Assembly (NCBI GenBank): GCA_023213395.1
Contig: CM041465.1
Location: forward strand, 74,221,741-74,285,740
From: Cycas panzhihuaensis
Lineage: Eukaryota; Cycadophyta
DNA length: 64,000 nt
Direction: 5' to 3'
Below the pieces are notes generated by a model. The model was not told the DNA's origin and did no database searches. It worked only from the letters and a program-made list of their open reading frames with translations. The translations under genes and the position numbers were made by a program. This document shows, piece after piece, positions 19,666-30,560 of the stretch (position 1 is the stretch's first letter; every line of letters begins with the position of its first letter).

Positions 19666-20969
19666 ATCCAACTTTTAACAACTTTTCAACCTCTTGCTTG
19701 ATCATGGTGGAAAGATATGAATGAATAGGCCTTTATTTTTAGAACTTGGGTTTGACACTAGGGATAATAGTGATATTATATTTAACAATATTAGGATCAA
19801 GACCCTGCATGTCATTGTAATCCCAAGTAAAAATCTAATGAAACTCTTAGAAGAGATCTTTAAACTAGGAGATCTCTTCAATATAATAATTAGCTCCAAC
19901 CTTAATAATTTTAGGAGTATCCTCTTATCCTAAGTCGATATTAATGGTTTCTTTCATAAGCATGGCATTACCCTCCTCAAAATGAGGAGGAGCAGGCTCT
20001 ATGAGAGAAATTAATTCCATAGATTGAGAGTGATCGATTAATGGTGAATCAGGTTATTGACTTTAAAAAGCCTAACTTATGGTGGCAAGATGGGAGATGA
20101 GGAGTTTATCTTTCTAAATGCTTAAGGATTACCTCATCATTTTTAAAATAGTCTAAATGAAAAAGGCCTACACAAACAAGATTCTTTGGTAGGTTAAAAG
20201 TAAAAAAGAATGACTTGGGAGGTTAGGAATTATCAAAGAAAGAGTTTTGATGAGTGAGTAAAAACTCAATGATTGAAGAAACTTAGGAAAAAATAATGGG
20301 CCTATCAATAAATTCCCAAGTTGAGGTGAAAGTTTGCTCAAACTCATGATGGCAGAAAGAATGACTTTGATTAGATAAAGCCACATAAATGAGAGATTAT
20401 AAAGAATTATTAATAGGGTGACAAGGGGAAAGGAAATAATCAAAACCCAATTCACCTCTCAAACTTTATTTGATATAATTTAATTTCTTTGAGATATAGT
20501 ATACAATATAACAACCTCATCATCCAATACTAAATTAGGGTGCTTATGCAACAATATTTTCTTATTATACCTATTCAACCATGTGGTAAAAGAAGGGGAT
20601 CAAGAGAAAAGAGCTACTTTAAGAGTGGGCACATCACGTGAAGGTGAAACTATATGATTCATTAAGGAAATAATCATACTAGAGAAACTAAAGTATTGGT
20701 TATTGAAGGCAAGAATAAAACTTATGAAAAATAACCCTGAGTAGAGAGCGTAAAGTTTGAACTCGTTATTTGACTTTTGGTTGTTTCCTCACAAGGCACA
20801 ATAGAATGTGATATTATCTCTTCACGAGAAGAGGAACGAGAAACAAAAGATTAATAGATAGGACCTATAAGATTAGGAATAGATGAAGAACCTAGTTTAA
20901 TGGGAATAATTTTAGCTAAGTTAATGCCTTTTACTTCTCCCTAAGGAGGAGGAGTCTTAATGAAAAAAT
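19666..20969 (-). other. Protease-RT linker of G0, decayed
   Basis: AT-rich sequence between the RT relic and the C1 insertion. By position it encodes the linker between protease and RT. I see no confident motif. It ends in the target site of C1 (ATTAC, 20,970-20,974). Confidence 0.4.
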
Positions 20970-20974
20970 ATTAC
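20970..20974. repeat. Target-site duplication of C1, left copy (ATTAC)
   Basis: ATTAC precedes LTR terminus TGTCAGAAT and recurs after the other LTR at 28,569-28,573. Confidence 0.85.
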
Positions 20975-21413
20975 TGTCAGAATAGGTATCATACACAATG
21001 TCACAGGATCAAGAAGATAGAAAATCACAGGTAAATACAAATTGCACACGTACACAGGTTTTGCTAGGTGGAAAACCCCTTCTCGGGATGAAAAACCACC
21101 TCCTAAGTTATGATTTTATTTATATCAGAAACTATACAAAAACCTTAATAAAAATACCCTCTAAATACAACAAACTAGCCTTTGGACAACCTTATAGATT
21201 CTCAGAACCACCTCCTTGAATCTAGGAGAGGGTATTAATAACAAGAAAGGTTTGTTGAAATAGGCAGTTATACATTTCAATGACCTTCATAAAATAATAA
21301 ATAGTAACATAAACTATTAACTTTAAACCTTTGAATCACTTAAATATTTATTTATACATGTGATATAAATATAACATAACAATTAAATAAAACTAACATT
21401 AATAATCCTAACA
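20975..21413 (-). repeat. C1 3' LTR (left copy, 439 bp)
   Basis: Matches 28,117-28,568 with scattered substitutions. It begins TGTCAGAATAGG and ends AATAATCCTAACA. A 73-codon ORF inside is a chance frame. Confidence 0.9.
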
Positions 21414-21422
21414 TCCCCTTTT
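21414..21422 (-). promoter_or_regulatory. C1 polypurine tract
   Basis: The complement reads AAAAGGGGA directly next to the 3' LTR, the expected plus-strand primer of reverse transcription. It confirms minus orientation. Confidence 0.75.
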
Positions 21423-21479
21423 AATGTTAGCTTTTATAATATATAAAAAGAAGGTCTTCATCACGTTGATCTGCCTTTG

Positions 21480-22990
21480 ATGGAGACTTTTTTTATCTTT
21501 AACAAATCTCTCAGGTTTAAAAATTTGACTTAGGTCAAAGACTTTATGAGTATGTCAGCAACCTGTAGATCCTTTAAGACAATAAGACAAATGAATAATA
21601 TTATTAGTAACAAGATTACAAATAAAATATTGATATAATTCTATATGTTTAATTCTAGAATGTGCAACCATATTTGTAGCAATAGCAATGACACCTTGAT
21701 TATCAACTTTAAGTTATATGGAAGAGTTAGGAGACAGATCAATTTCATGTAGAAGAGATTTGAGCCAAAGTTCTTATTTGCTAGCTTCAACGAGTGTTCG
21801 ATATTCTACTTTAGTCATTGATAGGGTTAGTGCCTACATTTTTTTACTAGACTAAGTAATGGGTGAAGAATCTAGAAAAAATACATAACCTGATGTAGAC
21901 TTATGATCATTTATGTCACTTGCCCAGTTTGAATCAATATATTTGGTTAAGGTTAAAGGTTTACTGTAAGAATAATAAGTTAGTCCATAAAAAATAGTGA
22001 TATGAAGATATCGTAATATATGTTTAGCAGCTTTCCAATGTGATTCATGTGGCTTTTACATATAATGTAAATATAAAGTGACATCATAAGATATATCAGG
22101 GTAGGTATGAGTTAAATAAATAAGACTACCAATTAGTTACCTATATAAGGTTGGATCACATAAAGGTGTGGAACAATTAGTAGATAGTTTTACTCCTGAT
22201 TATAATGGATTAGAGACAGGTTTAGTATTTTCCATGTTAAATCATTTAATTAAGTCTAAAATATATTTTGGTTGGGATATAGTTATTTTTGAATCATGTT
22301 GATAAATTTGTAATCGAAGAAAATAATGTAGGAGACCTAGATCAGTCATTTCAAATTTATTTATTAAAGTAGTTTTTAAGTGATGAATGTTATTTATTGA
22401 TGATTCAATGATGTTAATATCATCAACATACAAAATTAAAATAGTAATACTATCATTTTCATGTTTGAAATAAAGATTTGGATTACTAATACATTTAGTG
22501 TATCCAATTTGAATTAAATAATTGTCAACTTTAGTGTACCAAGCTCGGGGAGCTTGTTTTAATCTATAGATTGATTTTTTTAGTTTACAAACTAAATTAG
22601 GATTATCAATAAAGTCAGGTGGCTGAGATATATAAATCTCTTCTTTGAGATCACCATTTAGAAATGTGCTCTTTACATCTATTTGATAGATTTCCTAACC
22701 AAACTTGGCTGCAAGAGCAATAATTATTTTAATCGTATTCATCTTTGCAACATGGGCAAAGGTTTCATTATAATCTATGCCATCAATTTAAGAAAAGTCT
22801 TTTACAACTAGGCAAGCTTTATACTTTTTAACTATGCTTATGGAGTTATATTTTGTTCTATAAACCCATTTACAGTCAACTACATTTTTCCCTAGTAAGA
22901 GTGGTATGAGATCCTAAGTTAAATTCTTGTTTAAAGTATTAAATTTAATTTGCATAGCTTCCTGCCATATATGATTATTGCTAGCTTATT
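21480..22990 (-). pseudogene. C1 reverse transcriptase and RNase H
   Basis: The RT active site is in an open stretch at 22,242-22,433 ([12 protein letters not shown], then [18 protein letters not shown], the copia F-M-DLG-LHYFLG block). Upstream RT blocks run to about 22,990. Downstream (22,240-21,480) lie the RNase H words YIDSNWAS-like, KSTSGYVFF and HSRIKHIEL. Several Trp and Gln positions are TAG/TAA. The gene is inactive, but domain order and spacing are normal for copia. Confidence 0.8.
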
Positions 22991-23039
22991 TAAAGGTTTT
23001 AGGATCATTATTATACATTATTGTAGCCATTAAAATATA

Positions 23040-24300
23040 GTTAGCATGTAATTTTTAGGCACGTGTTCGCCTAATATCTGAAGGATTGCCTACATCAGAT
23101 CTAGCATCAGCAAGTGTTTTCTTTACCCATATAGGCTGTTTGTTAGTTACTGTTTCTATAGATACAGGTTGAGCTAAGGAACTAGCTTGAGAAAAGGAGT
23201 CTATTTCAGTAGATTAAGATAGAGTCCAATTCTAGACTTGAGTAGATAAAGATTCTATAATTTCTAGATCAACTTGTTTATCAGAGGGATCAACTAAATA
23301 GGTGTTGGTTAATAGATTTTTAATCGAAAGTTCTACATAAGTAGAGGCTGAAGAAGATCCTTCTTCATCAAATATTACGTCATGTAAAATTAAAATTTGA
23401 TGTGTGACTGGATCCAAAAGTATATAGGCTTTACTTTCTTTGCTATATCCAACAAAGATATATTTTTAACTCTTAAGATCTAGTTTCTTATATTTTTCTT
23501 TAGGAACGTGTCCCCAAGTAATACTTTCAAATATTCATAAATGATTGACTGAGAGTTTTCTTCCAGACCACTTTTATTATGGAGTAACGTTTTGTAAGCA
23601 TTTACTAGGTAAGCAGTTTAGAAGATAGTTGGAGCAGTTAATTATTTCTGCCTATAACTTTAGATCAAGATTCTTTGCATGTAACATGCAACGAGTCATC
23701 TCAATAAGAGTGCAGTTCTTACATTTAACAACACCGTTTTGTTGAGGAGTGTATGCAATAGAATGTTGAAATTGAATTATGTGCTTCTTACAGAAGGAAG
23801 TAAATTTACCACTTAAGTATTCCTTGGCATTATCAGATCTAAAAATTCTAATTTTTAAGTTTGATTAGTTTTCAACACTGTTTTGAATTATATGAAAATA
23901 TCGAACACTTGACTACATGTTTTGAGTGTGTATACCCAACATTTTCTAGAAAAATCATCAATAAATGTAACAAAATAATGAGAGCCAGAGTATGATGTTA
24001 CATGAAATGGTCCACATATATCAGATTGAATAATTTCAAGTGGAACTTTTGTTTGCTCTGAATTAAATTTTATGTGGAAAAGGGTCCATGTGTTACTTAC
24101 CCATTACACAGGCTTCACAGACACCATAAACAGTATTTAAAGGTGGAAGACCATGAACCATGTCATGTCTTTTTAGGTATTAAAGTTTACCATAACTAGT
24201 ATGGCTAAATCGTGCATGCCATAGTTTACTGACTGAGTCATATTTGGCTATAAAGACACTGAAGGGTTTTGTTTTGTTATTTTATAAACTTGTTAAACTA
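23040..24300 (-). pseudogene. C1 integrase
   Basis: The minus frame shows the GAG-pre-integrase end with CEACV (zinc-binding Cys pair) near 24,110, then FIDDFSRKCW near 23,950. Next are HSIAYTPQQNGVVKCKN near 23,750-23,700 (copia YTPQQNGV block), HAKNLD, and the C-terminal YDPVTHQI...HDVIFDE segment in the open stretch 23,232-23,417. Stop codons interrupt. It is a clear copia integrase relic. Confidence 0.85.
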
Positions 24301-24399
24301 TAGAGACCTGTACTATGATCAACAAGTCTAGAGGCAATACGTTTAAATTTTTTTAATGGTTCTTTAATAATAAATTTATCTTTCTAAGATTTGATAATA

Positions 24400-24665
24400 A
24401 AGTCTTTCTGGAAGATTTGGTAAATAGAGGTTAGGTTTGGTAACAAACCTGGTATATATAAGATGTCCTTTATTGAACCATCTTTTAAGGTAACATCACC
24501 CGATCCTTTTACTTTAAGTTGGGTTCCACTTATAAAAGAAATCTCTTCTTCAGAGTTAGTTTCAGATTAATAAGTGGATAAGTTTTTCTAGTGTCCTGTC
24601 ATGTGATGGGATGCATCAGAGTCAAGGATCCATTGTGGTGGTTAATTAGTTGGGGCAACAAATGC
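24400..24665 (-). pseudogene. C1 protease
   Basis: Near 24,635-24,591 the minus frame reads WILDSDASHHMTGH, the copia protease active-site segment (family form WILDSGAS-HMTG) with Gly changed to Asp next to the catalytic residue. It lies between Gag and integrase as expected. Confidence 0.75.
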
Positions 24666-24689
24666 AGAAGTTGTTGCTATTAGAGAACT

Positions 24690-25745
24690 ATTATAATTTT
24701 GTTGTCAGTTTTGTGGTTGAGATTGAGGTCAGTTTTGCAATCCCTTGGAAGCTTTCCATGCTTCTAAAGCTATTCTACTTCTACAGACATCAATAGTGTG
24801 GCCTCTTTTATGACAATAGGCACAACTAGTATTTTGAGAAGGATTTACATTATTTTGATTAGGAAAGGACTGATTAGAAGTGTTCTGATATTTAGAAGTA
24901 TCAAAATACTTAATATTGTTTTAGGAGTTAGGTGGTGAACCTCTATGAGGTTTCTAAAATTTTGGATTATTGTTAAAGTTGTTCTAATGTTTGTTTTTAT
25001 TTTGTGGCTTAGTTTTGGAAAACAAAGCTTGGGAAGGATCTTTTAATATGCCTATCTAAATTAACATTATTTGATGTTCTATCATTTGGTTTATCAACTA
25101 ATTAAATGTTATAGGAGGAATGTCAACTTGTTGTCTGGCCATTTTGAAAAAATTAAAATATTTTGGTAACTTATTTATTATAAGATGAATGATCATATTA
25201 TCATCTTTAGCATGAGTGATTATTTGTTCAGTATCACCTACTTTAGTTTTAGATTTAATACAGTTACCTAGGTCTTTATTAATTAGTTAAATTTTGCATA
25301 AGAAATCCTCAACTTTGGAAAAATCATCATAATTAAGGTCATACAATTGCTGTTCTAAGATAGTTAGCTAATGTGTATCAACCTTATCATATTTTTCTTT
25401 CAGAGTGTTTCAAAAAGTGACTAGATTGTGTATTTCAGAAAACTATTGACTAATTTCTGGTGAAAGTAAGTTCAAGATGATGCCTAGGCTTGCATCTGAA
25501 TTTATCAGATATACCATATAACTTTTTGAGGTTACGTCAGTTAGTTTTTTAAATTCACCTGTCACATATCGCCATATCTTTTGCTATTTAAGCTGATGGG
25601 ATATGTGATTCCTCCAATCGATATAGTTTGAGCCAATTAAAATTAGAATTGGAATGCAGGTGGTTGTCCTTAGAATTAGAGCCATATTGAGAATTATAGG
25701 GTTTGATTGGAGATTGAAGGATATAAGTGTAGGTGAAAAAATAAT
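24690..25745 (-). pseudogene. C1 Gag with CCHC zinc knuckle
   Basis: The N-terminal part near 25,640-25,560 reads LIGSNYIDWRNHISHQLK and KIWRYVTGEFKKLTD, the UBN2/copia gag pattern. The middle reads LSPEISQ and LKEKYDKVD. A perfect knuckle CAYCHKRGHTIDVC (C-x2-C-x4-H-x4-C) lies at about 24,824-24,783. Asn/Gln-rich sequence surrounds it. The frame is interrupted by stops. A Gag role in particle assembly and RNA binding follows from the family. Confidence 0.8.
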
Positions 25746-26869
25746 CACTTAGTAAAGTTACCAAATATCAGATTAACATTTCACAAATATGAATAATCGA
25801 ATGATAAGTAATTGAAAATCATTATTATTAAGTTTGTTTAGATACCTTTTCCCCAGAAAATGAAATATTCCCCTTCTTATTAATACAGATAAAAATTTTA
25901 ATTTTTTTAACAAATGACAGGTTATTAACAAAATGTTAGAAAACCAATTTATTATTTGGCTAAATGATTTTATTTTAAAGAGTGGTGAGGGGGTGGTTTA
26001 TTTAGCCTAATTTGTCTATGATTATTATATTCAAAAGAATTATATTGCAATAAGGAGAGGGAAGTGTAATTAACAAATGTCTTTTAATTTTTTTACCAGG
26101 CATGGTTACTACAAATAAATCGAGACAATCATGATGTAACAATTAATATGAGTCCATTATAGTCCTTTAATCAAACCTAGAGTAATATATCATTAACATT
26201 TAGTAGCATTGAATTTTAAAATTAAGTGAAAAAGATAGATTAAATATTATTAATTAAAGTGTAAGGAACTAATGTTAACATTAAATAAAAAGAGAGGTTT
26301 AATGTTGATATTAAAAATGTAGTATAAGAATAAAGTTAAGAAGAGGTGTATTGATTTAGCCTAAGTTAATTAGGCTTTGTTTAAAAGAATATATATATAT
26401 ATATATATAAATGTATATATATATATAATATTGAGACAGGATTAAAGGTTATAAATACCTTATATTGTAATAAAGAGAAGATTAATTTTAAGAAAAAGTT
26501 AAAAGGAAAGGATTTTTTATTATATATTGATTATAATGAAAAAAAAAAAATTAAATAAAGTGTGTGGGGGGGCAGGGGAGGGGAAATGTAGTAAGAATGT
26601 AGTAATTAATATAAAGAGGAAAGGGTTAATTTTAATTTATAAGCTAAATGTTATAATGTTTAAGAGAAAAAGAAAGGGTTAAAATCAAATGTTATTAATC
26701 TAAGGTTTATATCTTAAATTAGATATATATATATATCAATATATATGTATATATATATATTGAAAAGAAAAAATGTAGGCGAACCTAATGAAGATATTAA
26801 ATTTATAAAAGAAAATCAAATTTGAAATTCAATTGGGGTATGAGGGGGGGTAAGGGTGATGAAACCCTA
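25746..26869. other. C1 AT-rich leader segment
   Basis: Strongly AT-rich with (TA)n runs at about 26,391-26,426 and 26,721-26,760, an A-run near 26,539, and G-runs (26,562-26,581, 26,843-26,850). No gene was seen. It lies in the long leader between PBS and gag. Confidence 0.5.
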
Positions 26870-27170
26870 CCTGGTAAATGGATCGTGGTGGCGCTGCTCC
26901 TGGTTCACTCCTTGTCGAAGGCTGAAAGTGAGAGATTGGTGCTAGATCTGGAACAACTGGTTACAGGCTGCGTAAATTGAGGAGGAGGTGATGACGAGGA
27001 GATATGAAGCTAGTTGCAAGTCTAACATTGGAGCAGCTCCATCGAGAAGGAAGCGTATGGAGGCAGGCTCTCGTGCTATATGTTCCACTAATTACACCAA
27101 GGTTTATGCCATGCCTTAAAGCCAGAAACCCTAGAAATCTATCATTCTTTTTTTTTTTTTTTTTTTTTGC
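26870..27170 (-). other. GC-richer leader block with splice-donor-like edge
   Basis: This roughly 300-bp block is less AT-rich than its surroundings. Read on the minus strand it begins after a poly-A (complement of T20 at 27,148-27,167), has CTAGGGTTTCTGG (an AAACCCTA-type box common near plant transcription starts) and ends CATTTACCAG|GTAGGGTTTC, a good donor consensus at 26,871/26,870. It could be a spliced leader exon of C1 or a second captured host exon. No protein was recognised. Confidence 0.3.
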
Positions 27171-27571
27171 TACTCCTCTTTTGTATCAGTAGGTTGGTTT
27201 GAAGAAAACTCAAAGATTAGACAGTATGTTGATATCAGAGTAAATGGGGCTATTCACAAAGGTATTCCCCCATAAATTTTACCACAGTCACATTGGTGTT
27301 GTCTAAAACATCACCAAGCAAGCGATGGGCATTGAAACAAGTCGGTAACAAGATTATCAAGAAGAGAATTCATGTGCAAATTGAACACATATAGCCTTCT
27401 CATTGCAGAGAGGAAGTTAGAATAAGAAGAATAAGGAATGATACGTTGAAGGCTGAGGCCAAAGCTCGTAGTGAGATTATCAACACAAAGAGATAACCAA
27501 AAGGACTGCAACTAACATGCATCCAACCTAATTCCTTTACCTTTTCTAGTATTCTCCCAGCATGTGCTAAC

Positions 27572-28105
27572 TTGGCGCCTTTGAAATATAAAGGTATTCT
27601 TTTAAAGGAAAGATTGCCTAATCATCTAGAAATATTGAAGAGAGTCAAGGCAGTTGTTGATAGTGGTGATGTTGTGGCCAAAGCCTTAGCTCTGCATGCC
27701 CTTGGTTGCATGGCTAACCTTGGAAAAGCTAGAATAGAGATACATAGACTCATAGTAGAGGGAATAGAATCTCCTTACTTATTTGAGGTAAATGCAACAT
27801 TATTTGCTATGGGCTGCCTTTGCAAGTTTTTAGAGGTTTTTGCATCAGTTATTTTGAAAATATTGATCAAATTATAAATGCTATGAAAACTGTACTTGAT
27901 ATAAAGCTCAGAGCTATTCGTATTTTTGTAAAATGGGTCACTCACTCACACTTACACATGCAACACATGAGGCTGGTAAAGGTTTAATGCTGGAATTGTT
28001 GACCAATGAGATTCTAACATCTATGTTGTTATCACTTTCAAAACTTACTGCCGTATCGGTAGTAACATTGTGTGATCAAGTGGATTTTCTCTTATCATAT
28101 CTCAG
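27572..28105 (+). pseudogene. Captured fragment of Integrator complex subunit 7-like gene (antisense in C1)
   Basis: The plus ORF 27,572-27,877 contains LKRVKAVVDSGDVVAKALAL, HALGCMANLGKARIEIHRLI and FEVNATLFAMGCLCKFLEVF. After a small frame change, 27,933-28,105 gives GHSLTLTHATHEAGKGL and LSLSKL...QVDFLLSYLSS. From memory these align in order with the N-terminal alpha-helical (ARM-like) region of INTS7 (human: VKRIFSVIHSNDPVARAITL ... EVEAAVFAA ... LLLQYL). Integrator processes small nuclear and other RNAs in the nucleus. No intron interrupts it, consistent with capture from spliced RNA. The fragment ends exactly at the C1 primer-binding site and lies opposite to C1 transcription. It is a truncated, frameshifted, non-functional copy. 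Another ARM-repeat protein is possible. Confidence 0.6.
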
Positions 28106-28116
28106 CTCTGATACCA
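28104..28116 (-). promoter_or_regulatory. C1 primer-binding site, initiator tRNA-Met type
   Basis: The complement reads TGGTATCAGAGCT directly inside the 5' LTR, the standard copia primer site complementary to the 3' end of initiator tRNA-Met. The neighbouring bases are also the last codons of the captured INTS7-like frame. Confidence 0.85.
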
Positions 28117-28568
28117 TGTCAGAATCGATATCATGCACAGTGTCACAAGATCAAGAAGATAGAAAATCATAGGTAAACAAACATTACACACATACCCAGA
28201 TTTTGCCAGGTAGAAAACCCCTTCTGGGGAAGAAAAACCACCTCCTAAGCTATGATTTTATTTATATCAGAAACTATATAAAGACCTTAATAAAAATACC
28301 CTCTAAATACAACAAACTAGCCTTTGAAATAGGCTTTGGACAACCTCCTAGATTCTCAGAACCACCTCCTTGAATCTAGGAGAGGGTATCAATAATAAGA
28401 AAGGTTCGTTAAAATGGGCAATTGCGCATTTTAACAACCTTCAAATAATAATAAAATAGTAACATAAACTATTAACTTTTAACCTTTGAATCACTTAAAT
28501 GTTTATTTACACGTGTGACATAAATATAACATAATAATTAAATAAAACTAACATTAATAATCCTAATA
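28117..28568 (-). repeat. C1 5' LTR (right copy, 452 bp)
   Basis: Begins TGTCAGAATCGA and ends AATAATCCTAATA, and pairs with 20,975-21,413. Followed by TSD ATTAC at 28,569-28,573. Confidence 0.9.
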
Positions 28569-28573
28569 ATTAC
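28569..28573. repeat. Target-site duplication of C1, right copy (ATTAC)
   Basis: The second ATTAC copy. Beyond it the G0 protease-RT linker continues. Confidence 0.85.
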
Positions 28574-29430
28574 CTTAAGCCTAAAGATTAAAAGAAAAAT
28601 TCTAAGGATTCAGATGCTTTACCAAGTTCAGAGAAAGCCTTAATGATGGTAGTAATTGTTTAATAGGTTTTGATTTATGTTTAATAAACTTCAACTCTCC
28701 CTCATCGATGATCTAAAGTTCACTAAAAAGGATGATAATCATTTGGGTACTCTATGGTCTACCCAAAAGGATATTATATTCAAGATTAAGATTAATAATG
28801 ATTAACTCAGTGTAAATAGTCTTTTCCTTAACAGTCAAAGGGAGAGTGACTTGACCAAGGTGAACCTTTTGATACTTATCATATCCTTAGAAAATCTACT
28901 CACAAGGGTTAAAGAGTGAAATCTCTAGATCCTTAACAAGATGAAGAGGGATTACATTGATGGATGATCCCTCATGGATGATAACATGCTTGATGTTAAT
29001 GTCATCCTTGATAATTTCAATATAAAATAGGGGAATATCATTTGGAGTATGATTAGTATGAGTGGGTAAGATGGCTAAATTAAATGAGAGTATAGAAGTA
29101 GATGAGTTAATAATGATGAGAACTCCCAATGTATTAAATAGGAACTAATATTGTTTGGGGCAATACTTCAACAAATCAATAACTAAAATACTAGTGGGAA
29201 TAGTCTTTAACTCATCAACTAAGGAAAATGATCCATCCATTAAATTGAAAGGAATATACTAAAACTTGATGGGATGGGGGGGAACAAGAGGTAAAGAGTT
29301 AAGATTTTTAGTCATTAAATCATCAGGTGATTTAGATGAACCTGCACTCTTTGTAATCTCTACTATGTTAATGGTTCTCTTGCTTTCACCTCCTTTAGGA
29401 GGTAGGTGAGTTTGACTATTAATATGCTTC
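28574..29430 (-). pseudogene. Protease region of ancient Ty3 element G0
   Basis: The minus ORF 28,896-29,129 includes HEGSSINVIPLHLVKDLEIS, matching T1 VDNGSSVNAMPARMLKELGI with the catalytic Asp replaced. Near 28,770 LEYNILLGRP matches T1 VEYNLLLGRP. Upstream near 29,210-29,160 DELKTIPTSILVIDLLKYC matches the T1 linker DELYTVAAGMSLMDVLRSC. This ordered similarity shows that G0 and T1 belong to related families. The frame is full of stops and inactive. Confidence 0.75.
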
Positions 29431-30560
29431 ACTGAAAGATTAGGAGAGGTAGTTGGTTTCTTTAATAAATCTAAGCTAGAAGGTTCACCTTTGTTATCTT
29501 CAATTTATTTAGCCTTGCCTTTATATCATTTTTATTTTCTTTATCTTAGTGTTGAGGTAGAGGGTCCTTATGAACCATTTGATCTTAAGCATTTTTAAAA
29601 ACTTGATTCCTTTAATTATTCATACTTTGAGTTATCTCTTGAATTATATGGCATTGGCTTTTATTATAAGTGTTAGTTTGATAATAAGGATACCACTTCA
29701 TCTTCATGAAAGGAGGAGAAGGAGTAGGTGGAACTTATTTCTTTCTCCCTTTAGTAAGATGAATAACATTTATTTCTTGAGTGGAAGGATTTATAGTAGG
29801 ACTATTAACATGTAATTTAGTATTAATCTATGCTCTAGTGACCTAATGGAGGAGGTTAAATGATCATAGGTCTACTTAAAATGAGAGGTTTTAGACATTT
29901 TAATTATCTCTTTAGAAGGAATATATTTTTCAATATTTTTAATGCCCACTTATATTTCAAAGGTTTCTAAGGCTAAGCATTGATCAATGGCTTCCTCATA
30001 GGTTTAAGGGCCAAGTTTAAGTACTTTAAGATGAACATGGGGCCTCAAAGCATTAGTGAATAGGTCAAAAATGAGACTAGGATTAAGTCAAGAATGGCAC
30101 ATATATAATTGGTCTTGAAATCTCCTCATGAAATCTCTTGAGGTTTCATCATGGTTTTGCTTAATAGGGGTTATTTAATTCTAGACTCAAAAGGTCTTAC
30201 CATACTAAATTAATTGATAAAGGAGTTGACCAATTGTTGGAATGAGAGGATAGAAGTAGAAGGGAGGTGATAAAACCAATTTAATACATAATTTTGAAGT
30301 GATTTAAGGAATAAACTTATCATGACGTAGCCATATGGCATAAAGTCAACATAAGCAAGTATAAATATATGTATGTGAGAGGCTAGATCTTGAGAAGATT
30401 CACTTGAGAATTTAGTTAACTTAGGTAAAAATGAAGGCATAGGGGATAGTAAGACCTCACATACAAAAGGAGATTTCATATAATTTAAGAAAGGCTTCCT
30501 TGGCCTTAATATTATAGAATGTTGAGGTAAGGATGGAGGACATGGGGTGGTAAAGAAAGT
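29431..30560 (-). pseudogene. Gag of ancient Ty3 element G0
   Basis: The open stretch 30,210-30,479 reads MPYGYVMISLFLKSLQNYVL and LSFQQLVNSFIN, parallel to T1 Gag WAYDHILMKLFPRSLQG and SSFQQLVDEFINYF. Downstream near 30,130-30,020 come DFMRRFQDQLY and LFTNALRPHVHLKVLKLG, then CLALETFEI. A decayed finger (TYNKSQCHI) lies near 29,690. It has the same domain order as T1 Gag with many stops. The 5' LTR of G0 was not identified upstream. Confidence 0.75.

Larger units (their letters stand above)
20975..28568 (-). mobile_element. C1: Ty1/copia retrotransposon with captured host sequence
   Basis: A 7.6-kb element with LTRs at 20,975-21,413 and 28,117-28,568, TSD ATTAC, a PBS complementary to initiator tRNA-Met, and a polypurine tract. 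The minus-strand order Gag, protease, integrase, RT, RNase H is the copia order. All domains carry stops. It is inserted between protease and RT of G0. A leader of about 2.4 kb lies between PBS and gag, which is unusually long, and it contains a plus-strand fragment of a cellular gene. Confidence 0.9.

Noticed and set aside
27004-27192. Plus ORF ending in poly-Phe
   Set aside because: The Phe run is the T20 tract. No conserved start or domain.
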